Shown here: positions 14,576 to 23,344 of the stretch, piece after piece
Layout: each line of letters opens with the position of its first letter
How positions within the stretch are numbered: position 1 is the stretch's first letter
Source: CAZKHG01 sp964552655
GTDB taxonomy: Bacteria; Bacteroidota; Bacteroidia; Bacteroidales; Tenuifilaceae
Length of the DNA: 64,000 nt
Direction of reading: 5' to 3'
Assembly (NCBI GenBank): GCA_964552655.1
Contig: CAZKHG010000015.1
Span: forward strand, 4,587 to 68,586
Translations under genes and position numbers: made by a program
Notes under the pieces: model-generated
Told to the model about the DNA's origin: nothing
The model's database searches: none
Seen by the model: only the letters and a program-made list of their open reading frames with translations

Positions 14576-16060
14576 TTAATAACCTGGATTCTGAACTAGC
14601 AAATTATTTACATCTATTTCACGTTGAGGAATGGGTAGAACTAATCTTGATGCATTATAAGGAATAGTGGGTGTTATATTTTGTTTCCATCTTCTTAAAT
14701 CATGCAATGTAAAACCTTCCCAACATAATTCTAAATAACGTTCTTTTCTAATTACATCACGATCAACTAAAGCCAAATCAGATAAACCAGCTCTTTCTCG
14801 TATTATATTAATATCATCAGTTGGAGTATTTGGACCAACTTGTGCAACACCTGATTCAAAATTGGCTTCAGCTCTAGTTAAATACATTTCTGCTAAGCGC
14901 ACAACAGGAATATTTACCTTTGCATCACCCCATTTAGAAGTATAATAACTACCTGAACCATTACCAACACCAATATAAAACATACTTTTTACATCCTTAA
15001 TTGTGGCATTCCAATTAATTTCACCATTTGGTAATTGTAATGGATCAATCATCCCCCTACGGTCGATTACATTACCATTTATATCAGTTTCATATTTTAA
15101 AAAGTGCTGGTTTTGAATTCGTATATCACCTCGTCCCGTTCCATTCAAACTGGCATAAAAAGTTGCTATACCACTATTACTTTCACCAGCATTTGATGTA
15201 GGGGATTGTTTAATTGTAAATACATATTCAGCAATAATACCATCTCTGTTATATGCTTCAAGTGGGTTACTTGCTAAAGCAAACAAGCCCGATTCTATTA
15301 CTCTATTTGCCTCTTGTGCTGCTAATTGGTAGTTTCCCTGTTGTAAATAAACTCTTGACAAAAATGCACTTGCAGTATAAGTTGAAAACCAATCATCATT
15401 CTTACCAAAATCCCCAAGAAGGGTTTTAGCTTCAGTCAAATCTAGGATTGCTCTTTGATAACATGTTTGAACAGATGATCGAGCAACATTTATAGCATCA
15501 GCAGCTGTATACGTGGGTGAAAGCACTATTGGTACACCAGGATTAGTAGCATCCGTAGCATTACCCTCATATTGTAATCCCCAAAAACGAGTTAACTCAA
15601 AATATATTACTCCTCTAATTCCAAGTGCCTGACCTTTAATATTATCTTGTTCGTCTAGAGGAATTAAATCAATATGATCAAGAACTTGATTGACGTTATT
15701 TATAACTTGATATGCTCGAATCCAAGTAGCTCTAACATCCGCATCATAAGCAGTTAGTGCTTTAGCAGCGGCATCTTTAAGAGTCGAAAAAGTCCCACGA
15801 AATCTAGCATCTCCATTTAATGCAATAAGTTCAGAAAAAGTATTAAAAGTACCTCCAAACATTTCACCAGAACCAGTACCCTTGATACCTTCATAAGCTC
15901 CAACTAGGAGATTCTTAACATCTGCTGATTCTTTAATTGCATCTTCACCATTAATAGATTGTTTGGGTTGGACATCAAGAATATCCTCACATCCGATTGT
16001 GAAAAACATAAAGAAGAACACAAGAGCGGAAATTATATATGGTTGTTTTTTCATTTTCAT
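14576..16060 (-). CDS. susD: SusD/RagB-family outer-membrane nutrient-binding lipoprotein
   Basis: The 494-residue protein has a lipoprotein signal with the acylated Cys at position 24 (FTIGCEDIL) and SusD features: the AYQVINNVNQVLDHID helix, the GQALGIRGVIYFELTRFWG TPR-like segment, and the C-terminal ERYLELCWEGFTLHDLRRW motif. SusD-like proteins cap the SusC channel and capture a glycan or peptide ligand at the cell surface. It is cotranscribed after susC (27 bases between). No glycoside hydrolase, peptidase or sensor gene is adjacent, so the substrate cannot be inferred. Confidence 0.95.
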   Translation of the reverse strand: MKMKKQPYIISALVFFFMFFTIGCEDILDVQPKQSINGEDAIKESADVKNLLVGAYEGIKGTGSGEMFGGTFNTFSELIALNGDARFRGTFSTLKDAAAKALTAYDADVRATWIRAYQVINNVNQVLDHIDLIPLDEQDNIKGQALGIRGVIYFELTRFWGLQYEGNATDATNPGVPIVLSPTYTAADAINVARSSVQTCYQRAILDLTEAKTLLGDFGKNDDWFSTYTASAFLSRVYLQQGNYQLAAQEANRVIESGLFALASNPLEAYNRDGIIAEYVFTIKQSPTSNAGESNSGIATFYASLNGTGRGDIRIQNQHFLKYETDINGNVIDRRGMIDPLQLPNGEINWNATIKDVKSMFYIGVGNGSGSYYTSKWGDAKVNIPVVRLAEMYLTRAEANFESGVAQVGPNTPTDDINIIRERAGLSDLALVDRDVIRKERYLELCWEGFTLHDLRRWKQNITPTIPYNASRLVLPIPQREIDVNNLLVQNPGY

Positions 16061-16087
16061 ATCATTTAATAGTTATTTGAAAATTTA

Positions 16088-19000
16088 TTAAAAACCTAAT
16101 TTTATACCAAGAGTCAAAGTTCTAGCTTGAGGTGCAGTATAAAACTCAGAACCTTGGATTAGGTTTGTATTAGTTTGGCTTCTACCAGTTCCGGTAAAGT
16201 TAACTTCTGGATCCCAACCTGTATAGTTGGTGAATGTTAATAGATTGGCACAGGATAAGTAGATATTAACATTTGAAACATTTAACTTGGTGGTTGCTTT
16301 TTTAGACAAATTCCAACTTATAGTCAGATTCTTCAAACGTAAGTATGAACCATCTTCAATGTATCTAGATGATGGACGAGAACCATTTTGTACATCCCAA
16401 TCACCTCTAGGAACATCAGTTTTGTCACCAGGGTTCTGCCAACCTTTTAACTGATCAGTAGTTTGGTTATCTAGATTCCAACCATTACTTTGGGCCCATA
16501 AACCATAAGATTTATATATCTCATTGCCAACAACAAACTGAAATAAAAAGCTAAACTCAACGCTCTTATATGTAAAAGAGTTGAATAACCCTCCATAAAA
16601 ATCAGGGTTTGGATTTCCAATAATTTGAGATTCTGCTTGGTTATAATCATTTGTAACTTCTTTACTCCCAGCACTTACGTAGTAGAGTGCATCACCTGTT
16701 TCAGAATCAACTCCAGCATATTTGGGTAAGAAAAATACCCCCAAGGGTTTTCCTTCAATTGCCATATTGTTACCTGTACGAGTATTACCAGCTTGAATTG
16801 AAGGGCCTTCTAAATCTAGTATTTTATTTCTATTCAGTCCAAGGTTGAATGAGGTTGACCATTTCAACTCCCCTGTTAAATTATTGGTATTAAGAACAAA
16901 CTCAAAACCCTTATTTTCCAAACTACCTACATTCCGATAGAAAGAGGTGAAACCAGATGTTGCTGGAATATCTTTAAATAAAAGCAGGTCGCTTGTTTTC
17001 TTATAATAAAAATCAATTTCACCAGTAATTCTATTATTAAAGAAGCCATAATCAACACCTAAGTCAGTCTGAGTAGTTGTTTCCCATTTTAAATCTGGGC
17101 TTGGAAGTTGAACAGGATTAATTGATGGATAAGTTGTATAAGAGCCCCCACTATATAATGATAAAGAGGCAAAATTACTAATCTCGGAGTTTCCTGTTAT
17201 ACCGTAACTGGCACGCAATTTTAAGAAACTAATCACTGGTATATTACTAATAAAATTTTCTTTTGAGATTATCCAACCAACAGAGCCAGCTGGAAAGAAA
17301 CCATATCTATTATTTTTCCCAAATCTTGAGGAACCATCCATTCTACCACTTAAGGAAAATAAATACTTATCAAACATCTTGTAGTTAGCTCTTGAAAAAT
17401 AAGACATGTATTTATAACCTGTTTCTGTACTAGAAAAATAGGTCGCTTCAGAAGCATTCGCTATAGTTTGAAAATCATCACTTGGAAAACCACGGGCTGT
17501 TATCCAATTTGTTGATGTATTTGATTGTTGATAAGTTATACCAGCTACTAATTCAATATTCTGGGTATTTGATAATTCTTTAACAAATGTTAAGTAATTA
17601 TCAGTAGAAATATTTGCAACTTGAACTGTTCTGCTATCAGCTAATCCAGAAGGTGATCCATCAACAGTTTTACGACTTTGATAATTATCTTCTCTTTGAA
17701 ATAAAAGATCCAAGCCAAATTCCGATTTCCAAATTAAACCAGGAAGAAACTCATAAGTTCCATATGCACCTCCAAGATTTCTAAAAACAACTGTTTTATC
17801 CTTATTATACTTGGCTGGAATTAAACCATTCTCATAAATAGTCTGTTTAAACAATTCACCAGAATTTTCAGGATCATATTTTGGTTGAACAGGAGGTAAT
17901 GCTATCATTTGTAAAGGGTTTGAAAAGGCATTATCATTTGGAACACGATGTGATTCGCTTCTACTAATACCCAAGTTCATCCCAATTTTTAAATTTTTTG
18001 TAGCCTGATTATCTAGATTTAACCTTCCGCTAACTCGTGAAAGTTGATTACCTAATAAAATACCTGCTTGATTATTATAAGTAATCCCACTATAAAATTG
18101 GGTTTTATCATTTCCACCATTTGCAGAAAATTCGATTTGATTAAAATTACCTCTCTGGAATGCCTCTTTTTGCCAATTGGTATCATATTTAATAGTATCA
18201 TTACCAACAACATACCCACTAAAATATGGTATATTATACTCTAAATCAGCAATAGCATCATCCTTATTACCCCATGATCGGGTAAAAACATCTATGAAAT
18301 ACTTACGATATTCAGCTGAGTTCATCATATCTATAAGGTTAGTTGGTCCACTTATACCAGTTTGATAACCAACATTAATTTGAGTTTTACCGGTTTTCCC
18401 ACGCTTTGTTGTAATTAAAACAACCCCATTTGCAGCACGGCTACCATAAATAGCAGCAGCTGAAGCATCTTTTAATATATTAATTGTTTCAATGTCATTT
18501 GGATTTATATCAGCCATGGGGTTAGTAGGAGAGTTAGTAGAAGCTCCTTGATTTTGGGAGGTAACAACCATACCATCTACAACATAAAGAGGTTGGTTAT
18601 CAGCAGAAATAGATGAGGTACCTCGAATTCTTATTCTCATTCCTTCTCCCAATTTGCCACTGCTGTTTTCAATGAAAACACCAGCTGTTCTCCCCTGCAT
18701 TGCTGTCTCAAAGGTTGGTACAGGTATATTTTGGATTTCTTTTCCCTGTAACTTTGAAATCGATCCTGTTAACTCTCTTTTAAGTTTAGTACCGTACCCC
18801 ACAACCACCACTTCTTCAAGTTCTGTGGTTTCAGCCTGCAGAACCACATCTATTATAGCCCTGCCCTGAATCTCAACCTCCTGGGTTGTCATACCGATAA
18901 AGCTGAATATCAGGGTGGTGCCATCGGCCGGGGCGTTAATCTCATACTTCCCGTCGATATTGGTTGTTGTACCAACTGTTGTACCTTTTACAATAATTGA

Positions 19001-19126
19001 TACCCCGGGTATGGGTTGCCCATCCTCTGAGCTGGTAACCACCCCAGTAATCTTCTTAGTTTGTGCACTCACTATCGAAATCCCGATAAATGCAAGTACA
19101 CCTAAGGTCAATAGTAGTTTTCTCAT
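16088..19126 (-). CDS. susC: SusC/RagA-family TonB-dependent outer-membrane transporter
   Basis: The 1012-residue protein has a signal peptide ending at SAQ (about residue 22), then a carboxypeptidase-regulatory-like domain (ITGVVTSSEDGQPIPGVSII), the TonB-box region with EEVVVVGYGT, the plug domain with DNQPLYVVDGM and the signature DASAAAIYGSRAANGVVLIT, and a beta barrel ending in Phe (LGIKLGF). It imports the ligand captured by SusD using TonB energy. It lacks the N-terminal STN domain that would link it to an anti-sigma factor. An AT-rich 351-base region separates it from ftsE. Confidence 0.96.
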   Translation of the reverse strand: MRKLLLTLGVLAFIGISIVSAQTKKITGVVTSSEDGQPIPGVSIIVKGTTVGTTTNIDGKYEINAPADGTTLIFSFIGMTTQEVEIQGRAIIDVVLQAETTELEEVVVVGYGTKLKRELTGSISKLQGKEIQNIPVPTFETAMQGRTAGVFIENSSGKLGEGMRIRIRGTSSISADNQPLYVVDGMVVTSQNQGASTNSPTNPMADINPNDIETINILKDASAAAIYGSRAANGVVLITTKRGKTGKTQINVGYQTGISGPTNLIDMMNSAEYRKYFIDVFTRSWGNKDDAIADLEYNIPYFSGYVVGNDTIKYDTNWQKEAFQRGNFNQIEFSANGGNDKTQFYSGITYNNQAGILLGNQLSRVSGRLNLDNQATKNLKIGMNLGISRSESHRVPNDNAFSNPLQMIALPPVQPKYDPENSGELFKQTIYENGLIPAKYNKDKTVVFRNLGGAYGTYEFLPGLIWKSEFGLDLLFQREDNYQSRKTVDGSPSGLADSRTVQVANISTDNYLTFVKELSNTQNIELVAGITYQQSNTSTNWITARGFPSDDFQTIANASEATYFSSTETGYKYMSYFSRANYKMFDKYLFSLSGRMDGSSRFGKNNRYGFFPAGSVGWIISKENFISNIPVISFLKLRASYGITGNSEISNFASLSLYSGGSYTTYPSINPVQLPSPDLKWETTTQTDLGVDYGFFNNRITGEIDFYYKKTSDLLLFKDIPATSGFTSFYRNVGSLENKGFEFVLNTNNLTGELKWSTSFNLGLNRNKILDLEGPSIQAGNTRTGNNMAIEGKPLGVFFLPKYAGVDSETGDALYYVSAGSKEVTNDYNQAESQIIGNPNPDFYGGLFNSFTYKSVEFSFLFQFVVGNEIYKSYGLWAQSNGWNLDNQTTDQLKGWQNPGDKTDVPRGDWDVQNGSRPSSRYIEDGSYLRLKNLTISWNLSKKATTKLNVSNVNIYLSCANLLTFTNYTGWDPEVNFTGTGRSQTNTNLIQGSEFYTAPQARTLTLGIKLGF

Positions 19127-19477
19127 AGAAACTGTTGGTTTAGGTTAATAGAATTTAGTAACAATTAAATTTTAAGCCAAAATATTTATTTATATGATTT
19201 ATGTCAAGTCTTATAGGCAAGCTACAACTCGTAATTATTATTTAACGTTGATATTCTGTTAGATAAATAATAGTTTATGTTTCTTAACATATAAACTGGT
19301 TACAATAATAGATAATTATATTAACAATTGTAATATTAATGATCTCCACTATAACAAATTCACTATGTAAAATTGCAATTTTTTTATATTACATTTGGAT
19401 CATATCAGCCACAAAGGCTGTTATAAAAAATAGGGAAAAATTGTTACTTAATCTTTTAAATATTTAAAAACCAGGCA
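19127..19477. other. AT-rich divergent intergenic region between susC and ftsE
   Basis: No gene or repeat was found in these 351 bases. They contain the probable susC promoter (19178-19207, minus) and a -7 element for ftsE (TACATTTG, 19390-19397, plus, with TTG 14 bases upstream, shorter than ideal). Confidence 0.6.
19178..19207 (-). promoter_or_regulatory. Probable susC promoter
   Basis: The minus strand has TTG (19207-19205), a 20-base spacer and TATTTTG (19184-19178), one T short of TAnnTTTG. It predicts a leader of about 45 bases. Confidence 0.4.
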
Positions 19478-20188
19478 ATGGATCTTGACACTATTATAGA
19501 AATCAGGAACGGGGCAATTTTTCAGGATGATAACCTTGTTCTATCGGATGTTAACCTCACCATACAGAAGGGTGAGTTCATTTACCTGATCGGGAAAGTG
19601 GGCAGCGGAAAATCCAGCCTGATTAAAACCATTACCGCTGAAATTCCCCTAAAAGTTGGAGAGGGCCGGGTATCAGACTATAACCTACACACTATTAAAA
19701 GGAAACAGATACCTTATTTAAGAAGAAAGATCGGAATTGTATTCCAGGATTTCCAGCTGCTGAATGACCGGTCGGTGTACGAGAACCTGCTTTTTGTGCT
19801 TAAATCAACCGGGTGGAAAAATAAGGCAGAAATTAAAAGCAGAATTGCCGATGTTCTGGAAAAAGTTGGGTTAAAATACAAGGATTTTAAAATGCCTCAC
19901 CAGCTATCGGGTGGGGAGCAGCAGCGTGTGGTAATAGCACGGGCGTTGTTAAACGATCCGGAAATTATCCTGGCGGATGAACCAACCGGTAACCTGGATC
20001 CTGAAACATCTGAAGATATAATGCGAATCCTCCACGAAATTGCGGGTACGGGCAGGGCGGTGATAATGGCGACCCATAATTACACCATGCTTAAAAAATT
20101 CCCGGCCAAAACATTTAAGTGCGAAAAGGGAAAACTAATTGAAGCTGAACAGATGAGCGAAATTGATTTTGAATCGTTGATGGAATAA
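19478..20188 (+). CDS. ftsE: Cell-division ABC-type ATPase FtsE
   Basis: The 236-residue ATPase has Walker A GKVGSGKS (39-46), Q-loop FQDFQLL, signature LSGGEQQRV, Walker B IILADEPTGNLD and switch His in MATHNY. FtsE with FtsX activates septal peptidoglycan hydrolases at the inner membrane. No ftsX is visible; in Bacteroidota the two genes are commonly apart. An ABC exporter ATPase is the alternative, but the short length and IVFQDFQLL segment favour FtsE. The stop codon is followed within 11 bases by heptamer repeats and a gap. Confidence 0.85.
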   Translation: MDLDTIIEIRNGAIFQDDNLVLSDVNLTIQKGEFIYLIGKVGSGKSSLIKTITAEIPLKVGEGRVSDYNLHTIKRKQIPYLRRKIGIVFQDFQLLNDRSVYENLLFVLKSTGWKNKAEIKSRIADVLEKVGLKYKDFKMPHQLSGGEQQRVVIARALLNDPEIILADEPTGNLDPETSEDIMRILHEIAGTGRAVIMATHNYTMLKKFPAKTFKCEKGKLIEAEQMSEIDFESLME

Positions 20189-20198
20189 GGGGATGTGA

Positions 20199-20325
20199 GT
20201 TATCAGTTATCNNNNNNNNNNNNNNNNNNNNNNNNNNNNNNNNNNNNNNNNNNNNNNNNNNNNNNNNNNNNNNNNNNNNNNNNNNNNNNNNNNNNNNNNN
20301 NNNNNNNNNNNGTTGTCTGTTCTGA
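20199..20325. repeat. Heptamer array (GTTATCA type) around a gap
   Basis: GTTATCA and GTTATC occupy 20199-20211. After the gap GTTGTCT and GTTCTGA follow at 20312-20325. These belong to the family of heptamers that bracket the four-helix-bundle gene at 365-1067. Copy number and content are unknown because the gap lies inside. Confidence 0.65.
20212..20311. other. Scaffold gap (100 N)
   Basis: There are exactly 100 N between ftsE and the GNAT gene, inside heptamer sequence. Confidence 0.99.
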
Positions 20326-20340
20326 ATTCTGGTTTCGGAA

Positions 20341-21444
20341 TCACAAGAAGGCGCAATCGCCATCGCCATCATTAAATGAAATATGCTGATCTTTCAACAC
20401 ATCCATCAATGTTTTGGTGGCAAAATACGATCTGTACTGATTTTTCGATAGCCAGCTAAAGGGTTTCACCCTTTTTATCGCATTGGTTAACCCCAAATTA
20501 TAAACTGTTAGGGTTGACGCCCGTAACTTAACTGCATGATGCAAAACCACCCTGGCCATTGATCTTAAGTGCTTTGGACTATAGTATATATAAGGTATTG
20601 ATAACCTATCGCCATGCTGGTTCAGAATAATAAACCCAATCAGGTTGTCGTTTTTGTAAACTTTCACCATAAGCTGACAAAACTTATCGGGCGATGATGA
20701 GAAAAAATACTTTGCCCCAATCCTATCTCCTAATGGTGAGGAAACCAGCCACGGAAACCGAACAATCCATTGCAACTCAAAACGGCTGCGTTGGGTAGGA
20801 GTATGCTTGCAAACACTCTCAAATAATTCCGAAATCTCATCATCCGGACGACTACAATACTCAAAGGTAATATCGTTATTCCCGGCAAAAATGAAATTTA
20901 ATAATGGTATAGGGTTTAAAAAATTCAGAATCTTGTCAATTATTATCAAGGGTAACCTTATGCTCCGGTAAAACCGGTTTTTTACCGGCAATAGCTTGGA
21001 TAAGGATGATCGCAGGTACAACCTGATGCCTTTAACCCTGTACAGCAACTCAAATTCATCGGACTTGTCGTAAACTGCTTTGGATTCAGGGGCAAAGTTG
21101 GTATAAAGCAGCTTGTTATCCCAATCTATTAACACCTCTTTAAGTAAGGTTAATGAAATCCCTTTCCTCCGGTAATCGGGGTGAACCCAATTTCCGCTAA
21201 GCCAACCAACCTTCACCTGCCTATCGCCAATAAAAAGCGTATCAGGAAGGATTGTTCTGTAGGCAACCATCAAATCGTCTTTAAAAGCCAGGTAAAGAAC
21301 GACATCTGTTGAGCTGGCCCGTGGGTTGGCAGAATAGGACAAAGCCCTATGCCTGCTTATCGGAATATGCTCCCTGTTTACGAGGTTTTGATCCTCGGAG
21401 TACATTTTAATTTCGCTGGCATTTACTTTGACTATATTTACCAT
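20341..21444 (-). CDS. GNAT-family N-acetyltransferase
   Basis: The 367-residue protein has a GNAT core near residues 60-130, with the acetyl-CoA loop in WVHPDYRRKGISLTLLKEV, and a second GNAT-like half toward the C terminus (LMVKVYKNDNLIGFIILNQ). The acceptor is unknown. It is the last gene of a four-gene minus-strand cluster with two polysaccharide-deacetylase proteins and a FemAB-like protein, two bases after its neighbour. That suggests acylation of a cell-surface polymer or precursor. The C terminus (NDGDGDCAFL) is very close to the gap. Confidence 0.75.
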   Translation of the reverse strand: MVNIVKVNASEIKMYSEDQNLVNREHIPISRHRALSYSANPRASSTDVVLYLAFKDDLMVAYRTILPDTLFIGDRQVKVGWLSGNWVHPDYRRKGISLTLLKEVLIDWDNKLLYTNFAPESKAVYDKSDEFELLYRVKGIRLYLRSSLSKLLPVKNRFYRSIRLPLIIIDKILNFLNPIPLLNFIFAGNNDITFEYCSRPDDEISELFESVCKHTPTQRSRFELQWIVRFPWLVSSPLGDRIGAKYFFSSSPDKFCQLMVKVYKNDNLIGFIILNQHGDRLSIPYIYYSPKHLRSMARVVLHHAVKLRASTLTVYNLGLTNAIKRVKPFSWLSKNQYRSYFATKTLMDVLKDQHISFNDGDGDCAFL

Positions 21445-21446
21445 TC

Positions 21447-22439
21447 CTAAACTCTATTTTGCAACCCAATAGTTTGTTTTGCAAGGTAATAAAGAATTTC
21501 ACCTCCAACAATTTTTTTTGCTGTAAGGTTATTCACCTCCATCGGGATTCGTTGCAAATGTTTTGGGTAAATTGATTTACGAATACCGGATGTGCCAAAA
21601 GTAAGATCAACTATTTGGTTTTCATATATATAATTAAAAAGTTCGAGCTCTACTCCCACATCAGTGAACGGGAAAGCAAAAAGTTTCATCTGACCAGGGA
21701 AATGGGTATTTATCCAGGTCATACAGCTGTTTACCTCATTAAGCTGCCCATCAAAGTTCAAATGGCTGAAATACCGATGATGGTACCCGTGTCCGCCTAT
21801 CATAAACCCTTTTTCTGATAGTTCAACAAGCTGGTTGGTTGAAAGATAGGGTTTGTTATTCATTAAATAATCATCAAAATTCAGATCCAAAAAGTTGGCT
21901 ATATCATTAATAATTGAATTACTTTCATCATCAATTCTAAGTATTGATAAAATACTACTCAACCCATTACCTTTTAGTCTGGTTAAAACTTTCTGGCAGG
22001 ATATTCGATCAAGTGTCCTGATCTTCTCATAAATAACGCTGATTTTACACCTGAACATCAGCTCATGGTTATCGATAGTTGATGGGTTAACAAAAAAAAT
22101 GGCAGGAATTCCTTTCCTAAGCAGAATTGGGGCGATAATATCATTTATCTCGGCGTACCCATCATCAAAAGTCAAAATCATTGGTGGTTTGAGAGAATTG
22201 AATCTTTTATCAGAAACGGCTAACAGTTGATCTGTTAAGACAGGTGTAAAGTGTTTTAGCAGAAATTCCAGATCGATCTCAAATCTTCTTATATCAACTA
22301 CCGGGTAAAGATTTCGAACATGTGGAGGTGGCCTATCAGATACAAGGTGGTAAAGCGGGATGATAAGATTTGAACCATGAAGTCGGTTTATATACCTATG
22401 TGGAAAAAAGATCGATAAATTTCGAAAAAAAGATCTCAT
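21447..22439 (-). CDS. Polysaccharide deacetylase (NodB/CE4-type)
   Basis: The 330-residue protein has the CE4 motif 1 TFDDGYAEI with the metal-binding and catalytic Asp pair, followed by FFVNPSTIDN and motif 2-like GGHGYHHRYFS carrying the His residues. A helical insert of about 70 residues separates the motifs. The family removes acetyl groups from N-acetylated glycans using Zn or Co. There is no clear signal peptide, so it may act on cytoplasmic or membrane-linked intermediates. It overlaps the FemAB-like gene by four bases (ATGA). Confidence 0.83.
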   Translation of the reverse strand: MRSFFRNLSIFFPHRYINRLHGSNLIIPLYHLVSDRPPPHVRNLYPVVDIRRFEIDLEFLLKHFTPVLTDQLLAVSDKRFNSLKPPMILTFDDGYAEINDIIAPILLRKGIPAIFFVNPSTIDNHELMFRCKISVIYEKIRTLDRISCQKVLTRLKGNGLSSILSILRIDDESNSIINDIANFLDLNFDDYLMNNKPYLSTNQLVELSEKGFMIGGHGYHHRYFSHLNFDGQLNEVNSCMTWINTHFPGQMKLFAFPFTDVGVELELFNYIYENQIVDLTFGTSGIRKSIYPKHLQRIPMEVNNLTAKKIVGGEILYYLAKQTIGLQNRV

Positions 22440-23344
22440 CTGAAAAATGGTTTAAGGACAAAGGGCAATTTATTTAGTATTAGCTGGGGGTATGTGCATG
22501 GTACAGCACCAAAACCTGAATAGAATCTTGCAACTGAGTCAATTGAAGATCCTTCAAAATCAAGTATTAGTTTCTTTTCAGAGTAGGTGTTAATAAAATG
22601 ATCAACTAGCCTGAACATGGCACGATTCTCCTTTCCCATCTCATCTGATGCTGCGAACAGGTATATCACCTTGCCGTTCGATCTTATAAAAAAGGCTGCA
22701 GCGCATAGCTTATTATCTGATGTGTATGCTGCATAAATCTCCCCAATTCCCATTGTGACTGCATGAGTTATTATCCTTTTCATCATTACAATATGTTCTG
22801 ATTTAAGAGGTTTTACTGAATTGTCTCTCTTAAAACGGATAAAATCATCTGTGGCCATACCTTTTATAATAACTACGCCCAAAGCCATGGAACGGGATAT
22901 ATTTCTGCGGGTATTATCGTTATACCTTGCCGAAAGCTGATGATAGGGTTGGATTAAATCGAGCTGATAAGTTATCTTTTTCAACATATCATCTCGAACC
23001 CCCTTTAACTCGTTGTATGTATTGAAGTTTATTTTTATATACCTGTATTTTGAAGGAATTGCATCTAAAAATTCACTTGTCTTTTTTGGGTCGAGGGTTG
23101 ATCCTGAAAAAATTCCTAATTGCTGTGTAAAATAGGGTTGATAAAGGTAGTTGATCCCAAACTTTCGATCATTTACCAATGGAAAAACGGCTTTGTAATC
23201 CTCATCAATAAGGGCATCCCACTTATTAGCAGTTATGTCAAGATACCAGGAGTATGCATAAACTATCCCATTGATTGCATGAGAGATACATTGATCCCAC
23301 TTTGAAAAATCAATTTTGTTATATGGAACCAGCCTGATTGCCAC
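22436..23344 (-). CDS. FemAB/GNAT-like acyl- or aminoacyl-transferase
   Basis: The 302-residue protein resembles FemAB-like GNAT folds: an N-terminal half with SHAINGIVYAYSWYLDI, the middle ARYNDNTRRNISRSMALG segment that resembles the conserved helix before the second fold, and a C-terminal GNAT half ending in LDFEGSSIDSVARFYSGFGA. Such proteins add amino acids or acyl groups to peptidoglycan or exopolysaccharide precursors. It is translationally coupled to both neighbours (26-base overlap upstream, four-base overlap downstream). Confidence 0.72.
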   Translation of the reverse strand: MAIRLVPYNKIDFSKWDQCISHAINGIVYAYSWYLDITANKWDALIDEDYKAVFPLVNDRKFGINYLYQPYFTQQLGIFSGSTLDPKKTSEFLDAIPSKYRYIKINFNTYNELKGVRDDMLKKITYQLDLIQPYHQLSARYNDNTRRNISRSMALGVVIIKGMATDDFIRFKRDNSVKPLKSEHIVMMKRIITHAVTMGIGEIYAAYTSDNKLCAAAFFIRSNGKVIYLFAASDEMGKENRAMFRLVDHFINTYSEKKLILDFEGSSIDSVARFYSGFGAVPCTYPQLILNKLPFVLKPFFR

